Program-made: the position numbers and the translations under genes
The notes under the pieces: model-generated
Database searches by the model: none
The model's input: the letters and a program-made list of their open reading frames with translations, nothing else
What the model was told of the DNA's origin: nothing
Assembly (NCBI GenBank): GCA_027596195.1
Contig: JADGJG010000509.1
Coordinates: 1 to 17,684 of the forward strand
Length of the DNA: 17,684 bases
Direction: 5' to 3'
From: Podochytrium sp. JEL0797
Taxonomy: Eukaryota > Chytridiomycota > Chytridiomycetes > Chytridiales > Chytriomycetaceae
Shown here: positions 8,979 through 17,619 of the stretch, in pieces
Numbering within the stretch: the first letter of the stretch is position 1
Layout of the letters: each line of letters begins with the position of its first letter

Positions 8979-10956
8979 ATGCTCAGTCTGCGGAAACGGC
9001 TCCTTTCGACCGCATCCGCCGCCAGCGAACAAGTCACGAGACTCTCGAACGGAGTCACTGTTGCATCTACCAACTCGCAGGGCCACTTTGTCACTGCCGG
9101 TGTTCTCGTCAACACGGGCGCAAGCCTCGAGACCGAAGCCACGCGTGGCTGTGCCCATCTGCTGGACCGCATGGCCTTCAAGGTACTTTCCTGTTCCCTT
9201 TCTAAGCACTGCATCGCACTGATCGAATCAACCCCCAGACCACCTCCGCAATGCCCAGCAGTGTGTTGATGAACGCTGTCGAATCCATTGGCGGAAACAT
9301 GCTCGCCCACTCATCGCGCGAGGCCATCATGTACCAGTCATCCGTATTCCCAAAGCATCTCAAAGAAGCCATGGGCATTCTGGGTTCCGTCGTGAGGTGA
9401 CAAGACTTCGCTTTTTTTAACCCTCTCTCATACTAACACACAACCCCCACAGAGAACCGCTCTTCCTCTCCGAAGAACTCGACGCCGTCAAATCTCAAGT
9501 CGCCTACGAAGTCGACGCCATGCAATGGAACTACGGCACCCTCCTCCCCGAACGCCTGCACCAGCTCGCCTTTGGCAACAAACTGGGCGCCACCAACGAC
9601 CGATACGCTATCCAAACCGTTCAACACGCCAACGACATTCCTTCCCTGTGTGCCCCAACCTCTGCGCTCGGAACACCCATGTACTGCGACACGGCCGACT
9701 CGCTCGCGAAAATCACGTCCAAAACTCTCAAGGACTTTCATAAGACGTGGTACACTCCTGATCGGATTGTCGTGGCGGGTGTGGGGATGCCACATGAGCA
9801 GCTTCTCGAATATGCGACAAAGGAGTTTGGTCATATTCTGCCGGCTTCAGCGGACATCCAGGCGCAGCAGAAAGTCGCGTTGGATAGGAAGACGAGGTAT
9901 ACGGGTGGAATTGCTTTGGTGGATACGACGGGGATGGGTGTCAGTCCGAACCCGGATGATCGGTTGTTGACGCATGTTTACATTGGCTTTGAGGCTCCTG
10001 GCATGCTGGATCCGGATGTGTATGCTCTCGCGACTTTGAGTTCATTGATGGTGAGTGTTTGATTCTCGGTGAATCTTTTTGTGAATCTTTGGAGGTGTTT
10101 TCGAACGGGGACTGTAAAGGTGCGAAGATTGATCAAGATCGTGTCGAATGCGAGAAATGACTACGATTCATGGCTTTATAATCCCCCCTCTCATTCTCCC
10201 TCGCCATCTGTCACTCAAATTCTAACCCGCAAACCCCAGGGCGGCGGCGGCTCCTTCAGCGCGGGCGGCCCCGGCAAAGGAATGTACACCCGCCTCTACA
10301 CAGAAGTCCTCAACCGCTACCACTGGGTCGAATCCTGCAACATGCTCTCCTACAGCTACCAACCCACCTCCCTCTTTGGAATCACCGCCAGCGTCCCACC
10401 CTCCCCCGAAACACACGCCCACATCCTTCCCATCCTCCTCTCCCACTTGCACCAAACCACCTCGGCAAGCACGCTTTCCAACACGGCGTTGAAGCGGGCC
10501 AAGAATCAGTTGAAGAGTAATCTGCTGATGAGTTTGGAGTCGCGGCCTGTGGAGTTGGAGGACGTTGCGAGACAGGTGGCTGCACAGGATGGAAGGCGGG
10601 TGAGTGTGAAGGAGATGTGTGCGCGTGTCGACAGTGTGACCCCAGACGACATTGCACGCGTCGCGCAGCGAGTGTTTATGGGACTTGATTGTGAATCTCC
10701 GTTGCGGTTTGACGGGGATCAAGGGGTCATGCAGCATTGGAAACGGACGGGAGATGGAGGGCCAACGGTGTTGGTGCATGGGCCTTTGTGTGGGGAGAAG
10801 GATGCCATGTTTGGGGTGGAGGAGAGGGTGAGGGAGTGGGGGCTTGGAGGGGATTTGTTTTTGAGAAGTGGGATGAAGAGTGGGGGGACGGGGCAGGGGT
10901 TTATGGGGCAGGGGAGGGGGTTGGGGAGTCGGTTGTTTGGACGTGGGCGGAAGTGA
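8979..10956 (+). CDS. MAS2: Mitochondrial processing peptidase alpha subunit, 4 exons
   Basis: Exons are 8979-9182, 9239-9396, 9453-10050 and 10240-10956 (558 residues). Introns of 56, 56 and 189 nt are GT-AG; the second carries an exact TACTAAC branch site. The product is the non-catalytic, substrate-binding subunit of the matrix heterodimer that removes presequences from imported proteins. The N terminus (MLSLRKRLLSTASAAS) is itself a good presequence: basic, Ser/Ala-rich, no acids. The inverzincin region reads GCAHLLDRMAFK (57-68), lacking the HxxEH zinc site of the beta subunit, as expected for alpha. The glycine-rich loop GGGGSFSAGGPGKGMYTRLY starts at residue 321, right after intron 3, and matches the family. 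The M16 C-terminal domain follows. The protein is about 75 residues longer than yeast Mas2 (recalled as about 480): it has an insert near 468-492 and a Gly/Arg-rich tail (GQGFMGQGRGLGSRLFGRGR) that looks like a low-complexity extension. Confidence 0.95.
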
Positions 10957-10971
10957 TGAGGGGGATGGAAA

Positions 10972-10977
10972 AATAAA
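10972..10977 (+). terminator. Polyadenylation signal AATAAA of the MAS2 gene
   Basis: An exact AATAAA lies 15 nt downstream of the stop at 10954-10956, followed by AT-rich sequence to about 11070. Confidence 0.5.
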
Positions 10978-11633
10978 ACAGTGGTAAAAATACATTTACT
11001 ATTTAGTGATCCCAGACAAAGTCTCGACCAACTATTTTCGAATTTCAAATTATAGATATATTCTACGTATTATTTGCCTCCAATGTCCCGAGATGCAAAG
11101 CAAATGAGAATATTATTCTGTGTATTGCAAGTTTCAAATGGGACCAGACGGTCTCCGCTCTGTGACGTTCCTGTAAAAATCTCGCGACGGCATTTACGTG
11201 ACCTCACGCGATGCACAAAGAGATTGCCATGACTGGCCTTTCAACAAAAAAAGATTCTCCATTCCCCTCCCCCTCCCGTCACCAGTGAGTACGGCCGTTT
11301 GATCTCCCGCAAATCCGCGCCACATCCCCTCTTGGCTCTTGCCGTCTAGAGACTGTTGTTGAGATGGGGTTTGAGTCGCGGCTTCGAGTCTTTAGTATGT
11401 TTCCGGTCTCGTTGGTGCGCGCGTTTTGAGGACGCCGAAGGTTTCCGATTTCTGCGTCCACGGCACTCTTTTTCTCTACAAGGGGTCGTTGAAAGGCTTT
11501 AACGGGCGCGTTTTGAGAGGTTGGACTCCGAGGCGGAACGCGAAAAATTGCGGCGAACGTCAACTATCAAATTAAGGAGTGGCGTTCGCACCAACACGGA
11601 ACCAGACGCAACTTTCTTCCCCCCACGACAGCA
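10978..11633. other. Intergenic spacer with a short direct repeat
   Basis: No gene is supported. The left half is AT-rich. The right half (11300-11580) is GC-rich and has a long minus-strand open frame (11563-11279) whose translation is basic and low-complexity with no family resemblance. The 12-mer GCGCGTTTTGAG occurs twice, at 11419-11430 and 11506-11517, each followed by a GA-rich segment, suggesting a small local duplication. Confidence 0.4.
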
Positions 11634-11715
11634 CCCTCTCTTGCTCTCTTGCTCACTTGCTCTCACTCTTTTTCTCTCTCGCACTCTCTCTCTCTCTGCC
11701 TCCCTCTCGTCTTTG
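11634..11715 (+). promoter_or_regulatory. Pyrimidine-rich (CT) tract before the coiled-coil gene
   Basis: About 80 nt consist almost only of C and T, with CTCTCT microsatellite runs, ending about 60 nt before the start codon. CT-rich tracts just upstream of start codons are common in strong fungal promoters and leaders. A role in transcription start choice is inferred. Confidence 0.45.
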
Positions 11716-11725
11716 CAACTCCATT

Positions 11726-11773
11726 GTAAATCTTCATGAAATTGCACCTAATTTTTTCCTCTTCCCTTTCCAG
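11726..11773 (+). other. Putative 5' untranslated-region intron of the coiled-coil gene
   Basis: A GTAAAT donor at 11726, a CCTAAT branch-like site and a CCCTTTCCAG acceptor at 11773 give a 48-nt intron ending two bases before the ATG. After splicing, an in-frame TAA directly precedes the ATG, which supports 11776 as the real start. Confidence 0.4.
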
Positions 11774-11775
11774 AA

Positions 11776-13254
11776 ATGTTCCTTCAGTGGCGCACCTCCA
11801 CAACGAGCACAAATGAACATTCCCAGAATCTCAGACAAATTAACCAACAGAATGCTATCATTAATTACTTGAAAGAAAGTCGGTCGTCGGCGGCACGTAT
11901 TCAATCAAAAACAAAAACACAACTATTCAAACTTGAGACTCAAATCGGCAATCTGGAATTTAAAAATAATGCTTTGGAAAAGGTCTGTTTTTATTCTTCG
12001 TTCCGCAAATTTTCTCATCCATTGTCTTTTTTTTAATTAGACCTTGTCATCTACGTTCATAAGGGCTGGAACAGAAAAAGAGATTTACGAATTCAAGGTC
12101 AAAGAGCTCGAGGAACAAATGAGAGGCCGGCAACTCCATCACCAAGAAGAAGTTGCTCATTTACAAACTCTGTCGAACCAGCAGCAAGACATGGCCAAAC
12201 AACTTGAAGCACAAATGAGGTCCCAACAACTCCAACACCAGGAGGAACTCTCGCATGTACAGAAACAATCGAACCAAAATGAAGCCAAGGCCAAACAAAT
12301 TGAAGCACAGCTGAGAGCCCAGCAACTCCAACACCAGGAGGAGCGTGCGGATGTACAAACCGAATCGAAACGATGGGAGGCCAAGGTTTGTGTTCCGTAA
12401 AAAAAATGTTATTATAGATTAAAATAATCTGTACATTCCAGGCTAAGGATGCAGAAGCTCTTCTCTGCAAAATTCAAGCTGAAGCAGTACAGCTCAGAGT
12501 GCTGCTGGAGAATAAGGATTCGAAGCTCCAGGAAATGAAATTACAGAAGGACAAGGTATTGTTTTTGACCTCTTTCATCCTTTTCCCTTATCTGTGCTTT
12601 TTGCAGTTGCAGCGAGTCGTCGACGTGCAAAGTATCAAAATCCATGAAATGGAGCAAAACCTCAAACTCAAACTTCAAGTGGTAGAGCTCTCTCCCATAG
12701 TGCCTGTAGAAATCCCCCAACAAGTGGCTCCCGGAGTTACCACTGACAGTGACGATGATGGAGACCTCTTTCCCATGCCTGTCGCCATTGTTCAACCTGA
12801 CCCCATCAACGAAGTCAGGCTCTCAATCCTCGACATGTTTGCCCCCTCTCTCAAACCCGCTCTCACAAAACTCTTCGAGTCCCACCAAATGAGTCTCTCA
12901 AATGCCTTGACCGTGACTCCAAACCCACTGCGTGCCCCCACTCGTGCACCTCGACACGAAGAAATCTTCCTCCTCAAGGCCATCGCATCACACCACAAGC
13001 GGTTGTTCCTCCCCAATGGATTGTACAGGTCGCGTGATTTCCTCACGACGCAGTTGCCGGCAGTCTCTCTTCACATGGCGGAATTTTGCCGCAACCGCGA
13101 ATTCGGCAAGTCCTTCATCACCAAGGGGGACATGTTGCAGTTTTTGGAGTATGGTGAGCAACTGTGGGATGTGTGTCGTGTGGCGGGGTTTGAGAAGGAT
13201 TACAGCCGAGTGCGGGAGATGGTGAAGGGATGGAGGGAAAAGTTGAACGGTTGA
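11776..13254 (+). CDS. Coiled-coil protein with three 32-residue repeats and an unknown C-terminal domain, 4 exons
   Basis: Exons are 11776-11982, 12041-12385, 12442-12555 and 12607-13254 (437 residues); introns of 58, 56, 51 nt are GT-AG and all in phase 0. Residues about 20-245 are strongly heptad-like, rich in Glu, Gln, Lys and Leu, and contain three tandem 32-residue units (90-121, 122-153, 154-185) built around a core such as QLEAQMRSQQLQHQEE. An acidic linker (TDSDDDGDLF) leads to a C-terminal domain of about 150 residues (from residue 290) that includes ITKGDMLQFLEYGEQLWDVC. I do not recognise this domain. No signal peptide or membrane segment is seen, so a cytosolic or cytoskeletal oligomer is plausible. 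Phase-0 introns flanking coiled-coil exons would allow exon gain or loss. Downstream are two decayed partial copies, so this is the intact member of a small local family. All conserved splice sites and the long frame argue it is functional. Confidence 0.8.
12101..12385 (+). repeat. Tandem 96-nt repeat encoding the coiled-coil units
   Basis: Three direct units start at 12101, 12197 and 12293. Units 2 and 3 are the most alike, sharing long words such as CAACTCCAACACCAGGAGGA; unit 1 is more diverged. The last codon of unit 3 lies after the intron (12442-12444). The exact 96-nt period (32 codons) is compatible with a coiled coil and suggests recent unit duplication. Confidence 0.8.
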
Positions 13255-13318
13255 TTTCGCTATTTTTTACAAACTTGTTTCCGTATGTTATTGAAATTTT
13301 TTAAAACTTTCAAAATTT

Positions 13319-13324
13319 AATAAA
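13319..13324 (+). terminator. Polyadenylation signal AATAAA of the coiled-coil gene
   Basis: An exact AATAAA lies 65 nt after the stop at 13252-13254, inside an AT-rich segment (13261-13335). Confidence 0.45.
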
Positions 13325-13569
13325 ATTAAAATACTATCCTGGAATTAGGGAAAAATCGACTCCCTCCCTTTGCCAAAGCACTTGTATTTGTCGCATGAGT
13401 TCGTACGTGCTGGTTCAACTCTGTTGCAAGGCAGTGGGAAACGACAGACACTATTGGAAGGTGCGGGAAAAGGAAAATGGGGCGGTGAGGGAAGTTGAAC
13501 GAATAAGTCAGTATCGCATCAACGCTCCATAATAACCGGCCGGCGGCCGCTGTCGATATTTCCAAGCGC
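13325..13569. other. Spacer between the coiled-coil gene and its first decayed copy
   Basis: No gene or clear similarity to the parent gene is seen. It includes a purine-rich stretch (13430-13500) and a GGCCGGCGGCCGC GC-rich patch at about 13538-13550. Confidence 0.35.
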
Positions 13570-13945
13570 CCGAATCAACCTGACTCCCATGGTTGAAATT
13601 CTCGGCATTTTCGTGCCCTCCCTCAAACCCTCGATCACAGAACTCTTTAATCCTACTTCAAATCTCACATGCAGCTGCCTCCCCAAAACATTCATCTCGT
13701 GCGCCTGACCACGAAGAATCCTTTCTTATCAAAAATTACATACAAACCTTGCCCGCTCTCAAGGCAAACGCCAGACAGCGGAATTTTGTCACAATCGCGA
13801 TATGGGCACGTTTAGCATCACAAAGGGGGATGTGCTGCAGATTTTGGAGTATGGTGAGCAATTGTGGGATGTTTGTCGCGCGGCGGGATTTGAGGCGGAT
13901 TATCGGCGGGTGCAGGAGATGGTGAGGGGTGGAGGGAGAACTTGA
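13570..13945 (+). pseudogene. Decayed copy of the C-terminal domain of the coiled-coil gene
   Basis: The stretch aligns by eye with 12779-13254 of the intact gene. Its start (CTCGGCATTTTCGTGCCCTC and on) matches the segment VPSLKP; the middle matches APDHEE; the end matches ITKGDVLQILEYGEQLWDVC. Decay is visible: the first and middle parts are in different frames, the first frame meets a TGA near the middle, about 45-50 nt of the parent are missing before the AEFC segment, and a small deletion near the end changes the last residues. The final block of about 50 residues is still open and well kept, so it could alternatively be a living exon of a shorter gene. No start codon or coiled-coil exons are attached, so I call it a pseudogene. 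Confidence 0.75.
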
Positions 13946-14144
13946 ATCCTTAATTTATTAATTACTTTGTATCGGATTAACCGTATATATTTAAGATAAT
14001 GATTTCCGTTTTGTTTGTTTTGGCAAATCTGTATTCATCTCCTTCTCTCCGACGTGATGGGCCCTTGAAATTCAGATTGTTCTCCAGGAGTCACGGGAGA
14101 AAAATCCAATCCCAGATATCGTAGCACAAGAAACCTCCCATGGG
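13946..14144. other. Spacer between the two decayed copies
   Basis: AT-rich, with no recognisable coding signal; a few degenerate stretches could be further remnants of the coiled-coil family but cannot be aligned by eye. Confidence 0.3.
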
Positions 14145-14375
14145 AGCCCAGCAACTCCGAAGGGCGGGCATGTACAAACACAATCGAACCAACACGAAGC
14201 CAAGGTCAAACAACTTGAAGGACAAATGAGAGGGCAACAACTCCAACAGCAGGAGAAGCTCTCGCATGTATAAACCGAATCGAACGGTTTGTATTCCTTT
14301 AATTTTCTATAGGTTACTACTATAATTCTGGTCAAGAAAATTCGAGCCGAAATGTCAATTTCGATCGCAAACTGT
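14145..14375 (+). pseudogene. Decayed copy of the coiled-coil repeat exon, its intron and next exon
   Basis: The stretch matches about 12180-12490 of the intact gene. It keeps the unit core (CAACTTGAAGGACAAATGAG, then CAACAACTCCAACAGCAGGA), followed by a TAA stop inside the unit, a sequence matching the intron donor region (GTTTGTATTCC against GTTTGTGTTCC), and the start of the next exon (AAAATTCGAGCCGAA against AAAATTCAAGCTGAA). Presence of intron sequence shows duplication at the DNA level, not through a spliced RNA. About one and a half repeat units remain. It lies downstream of the C-terminal copy, so the two fragments come either from two different tandem copies or from a rearrangement. 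Confidence 0.7.
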
Positions 14376-14381
14376 CCACTT

Positions 14382-14485
14382 GAGGAGGTATGCCACAGAT
14401 GCATTCCCTTGTCGTTGGGAGGTGTTGAAACCGCAGGAGCTGCATGGGTTCCAAACACGCGGTCAAACAAAACCACGAGCGCCCA
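14382..14485 (-). repeat. Dispersed repeat, copy A (partner at 17443-17534)
   Basis: This roughly 100-nt stretch resembles 17443-17534 in the same orientation. Shared words include GAGG(A)GTATGCCA, GTTGAAAC-GCAGGA, TGCATG, and AACACGCG-GTCAAAC. Copy B is the leader of the channel gene; copy A sits among decayed coiled-coil copies with no gene attached to it. Copy A lacks the splice donor that borders copy B. Confidence 0.55.
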
Positions 14486-14566
14486 ATATTAAGAAACAGC
14501 ATTCCATGGTGAGCTGCACCTCGGCCTGATCAGGTAGGTATGGGCTTCTTTTAGGAATTTTGTTGG

Positions 14567-14572
14567 TTTATT
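14567..14572 (-). terminator. Polyadenylation signal AATAAA of the channel gene
   Basis: TTTATT on the plus strand is AATAAA for the minus-strand channel gene, 78 nt past its stop codon (14652-14650), within an AT-rich stretch. Confidence 0.45.
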
Positions 14573-14649
14573 CCCCCTGTTATATATTATTTCTATCATT
14601 TCTATGAGATTCTATTTCTCCGGCTCCTCAAGGCCGCGTGGGAGCTCAC

Positions 14650-17256
14650 TCACTCCCGAATCAGGCTCCCCTCCTCACCCACCTCCCCCCTAAACCCCTT
14701 CTCCCTCTCCCGAAACCTTGCCCACTTGACCCCCATTTTTCTCATCTCCCCTTCGTGTTGCTCCTGCCTCACCACTTTCGCGCACACCATCACTTCAGCC
14801 ACCCCGTCCCCCTCCTCCTCCTCCCTTACCGCACGTTTCGGCCAACTCTCATAAAGCACAAACGGGTGAAACGCTTCCAAAGGCCACGAATGCACCACAT
14901 CCATCCAAAACCCACTCCAAGTCTCGCGATCAGGAACCATATGAATCGGCTTCCCCGTGCGAGCGTCGCGTCCGATCGTGATCATGAGTGTTGTGGGGGT
15001 GGAAACTCCATCGCCCGTTGAGGAAGGTTGGAGACGTTCGGTGAAGACGAAGCGACGATCGGAGGGGTGCGGGGTTTTGTTTTGGAAGGTGGCGTCGCGG
15101 AAGCCGAGTTGGGAAGCGATTTTGGAACGCATGGTTGCGTCAAGGCGCGAGTCGATATCTTTGGGGAGAAAGCAATTTGGTTATGGGGAGGGGGGTTGAT
15201 GTGAGGACAGATTTCCTTACCGAGCATCAAGGACGCAAACTGTAACTTCCACAACCGCGTCGAATCCTCCGAAACTTCCGTGAACGTCAACGAAAGCTTC
15301 GCAATAAAGATATTCACAAGCAACACGAGCACCAGAAACCCATACACGAAAAACAACAGCATTGTGAACACGGGGAACTGACTAGCTCTAAAATCGTCGT
15401 AATTGCCATCCCCAAACACGAACCGCACCGTCCAAACAACGGCTCCATGGTACGTTTGCCAGTCCAAAATATCCGGATCCTTGGAATGCGCGCTCTTCAT
15501 TTGCAGGTTGAAAGCGCCCGCGAAACCCGCCGTGAACAACGAGTAGAGCAAGAACCAATTGGCGAGGTCGACAAACAGGACTCGCCGGAATATGAGAACC
15601 AAAGGACCAATGTTTTGGAACCCGTTCGAGTAATACAACATGTTGAGCCACCCCAAAACTGCGCTGAACCCCAGCAGAATGTTTTCGACGTACAGAAGGG
15701 CGTCGCCGATTGCTGAAGAAGCAGTCAAAATGGACGTTCCCGCGGTGAGAATCCGAATCCCACCCGTAGCCAGAATGGGGATTGAAAAGAGCCACGGGAT
15801 GGCCGTTTCGTCCGAGTGAAACACGTGGCCATTCTTGAAAACCAAACTCTTGGAATTGAAGCGCGTGAAAATGGCTGCGCCCATCAACGAAAGCATCTCG
15901 AAAATTAATCGCGCGTCGAGGGACTTGTATGAGGCCCTGGCAGCGATGGTGGTGGGTTGAAGGGAGACCGCGATCGTGAAAAGAGTGATGAGAGTTGCGG
16001 CACCGAGAAGCCGGAACAGAAAGAACCGGCGACCATAGTGGAGCCATTTGGCTTGAATGAGAGTGAAAAAGAGTGGGTGGTCGAGAATATGCTTGTGTTT
16101 GGCTTGCACCGCCATCTCGAGAGCCGATATCTGGGCACCGTGTTCCGTGTCGATGCATTTTGATTCCTCCACGACCGGTTGAATCGAATCAATGTCTTCA
16201 AGTTGAACATTGTACTCGCACGCGTCTCCAAAGGTCCATTGGACGTCCTTGATGCAATCAATAATTTGGCGTTGTCCGCGCGCGATTCCGACCTGAAAGG
16301 GAGTCATGCCGTCCTTGTTTCTCGCCTTCATCAAGTTGGCCACGATAGTCCCGTTGATCCCAATGACTCCAGCTTCGATCTGTCTCAAGTTTGTGGCCCT
16401 CAGTTCTTGAAAGAAGGCAACGCTGAAATTTCCCAGATACGCAAGGACATGGAGAATATTGTTTCCTAATAGAAGCGTAAGAGTAGCATCCCGATGGATG
16501 AGAGAGGATAAAAACGAACCATAAAAATCGACCGCGTCCATGCAAGCTCCCGCATCCAACAACAAACGCACAATATTCTCTTCTTGCACAGCTGCAGCAA
16601 ACTGAAGAATTGTTTGTCCGTAATACAGGCCACCCTTGTGCTCATCTTGTGCAATGAAGTCAGTGATTGTGGTTAATCGGATGCGGACTCCCACCTTTGA
16701 AAAACACAATCCCCGTCACCGGATCGGCATTCACATTGGCACCAGCATTAATGAGAATACGCACGAGCTCGTCGCCGTTGGTTTTCGCCTTCATCACGGC
16801 CACATGCAACGCCGTCTCGCCGCAGTACGTGTCGGACGTGTAAATTTCATTCGCGAGATCCGGGAATCTCTCCAATATCCAAACCACAATATCAACATGT
16901 CCCATGAGAACCGCAATGTGGAGAATCGTCTCCCTGTTTTACAAAAACGCGTTTGATTAAATGAGGGGAGCCAAGGGGTGGCAAAAAACACGGTGGTCCA
17001 ACACGAACCCTTCTCCGCCACGCTCGTATGCCCGCGGGAGTGTGCCAGGCAGGGTTGAAACGATTCTGAGAGCCTCTGTCTTTGTCTTGGCGAGGTCTCC
17101 GGCGTACACAGATCTCCACATGGGATCCAATCTGAACAACAGGGACTGGTCGACGGCGGCGGCTGGAAGGTCATCGCGAACGGATAGGTCTCCTTCGGCC
17201 TCGTCGGCCTTGTCCAGCGCTGGCAGGAAGGGCTCGGCTGATGTGTCGGCAATCAT
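14650..17256 (-). CDS. Ankyrin-repeat TRP-like cation channel, 6 exons
   Basis: Minus-strand exons are 17256-17009, 16933-16695, 16645-16520, 16465-15221 and 15158-14650 (five coding exons; a non-coding first exon is proposed upstream), giving 788 residues. Introns are 75, 49, 54 and 62 nt; two use the unusual donor GTTCGT. Residues about 84-280 hold ankyrin repeats (GETILHIAVLMGHVDIVVWI, GETALHVAV, GQTILQFAA, GNNILHVLAYLGN, GMTPFQVGIARGQ). Then come about six membrane segments near 351-373, 388-405, 426-445, 462-483, 492-523 and 568-594. The pore loop before the last segment reads WTVRFVFGDGNYDDF with GDG at 556-558. The last segment runs into LVNIFIAKLSLTFTEVSEDS and a Trp/Leu/Gln stretch, as in TRP channels. 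The layout (ankyrin, six helices, pore between five and six) fits the ion-transport family near TRPV; ion selectivity and stimulus cannot be read. The C-terminal 170 residues are cytosolic and unrecognised. The ATG at 17256 has a good context (GAAATG). Confidence 0.88.
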
Positions 17257-17619
17257 TTCTCAAATCAAATCCCAAATCAGCCGAATGCGGACTTCCGCTC
17301 CACAAAATCTCTTCCCTTAATCTTTAAGATTCCCCCAGCTAATGCACATTTACGTTCCGGTTTATTTTTCCAATGATGGAGTGGTGTCCTGTGGTAGAAA
17401 AAGAAGAAATGGAATAAAGATAAGAAGGACCGCAAACTCACCTGAGGAGTATGCCATTCCCGCGTCATCAAGGGTCGTTGAAACGGCAGGAAGTGCATGA
17501 ATTTCGAACACGCGAGTCAAACGAAAACACGAACCATCTCATCCCACCTCTAAGCACATCTTCCCATTCATCCTCTAAAAAATGTAAACTCTTATATTTA
17601 TAATATCTCTCCAAAGCTA
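17257..17619 (-). promoter_or_regulatory. Leader and upstream region of the channel gene
   Basis: A GTGAGT donor at 17441-17436 on the minus strand follows a short exon-like piece, and a CTACCACAG acceptor lies near 17389, suggesting a 5' untranslated exon and intron. Joining this exon to the next sequence meets a TAA soon, so I do not treat its ATG (17498) as the start. Beyond 17540 the sequence is AT-rich (TATATTTATAATAT at 17593-17606), which may be the promoter. Confidence 0.4.
17443..17534 (-). repeat. Dispersed repeat, copy B, in the channel-gene leader
   Basis: Partner of 14382-14485. Its similarity stops at the splice donor next to it (GTGAGT, minus strand from 17441), so what is shared is the leader exon and not the intron. 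It may be a duplicated first exon or promoter-leader module. Confidence 0.55.

Noticed and set aside
10222..10995. Long minus-strand open frame (257 residues) opposite MAS2
   Set aside because: Pro/His-rich shadow of MAS2 exon 4, which has clear family motifs on the plus strand.
11279..11563. Minus-strand open frame of 94 residues
   Set aside because: Basic, low-complexity translation with no domain, no splice context and no clear promoter; kept as intergenic.
12099..12470. Minus-strand frames with internal repeats
   Set aside because: They mirror the 96-nt repeat of the coiled-coil gene on the other strand.
17442..17498. ATG at 17498 (minus) as the channel start codon
   Set aside because: Splicing from the following GTGAGT donor to the nearest acceptor leads to a stop after a few codons, and no splice I tried joins it in frame to the ankyrin exons.
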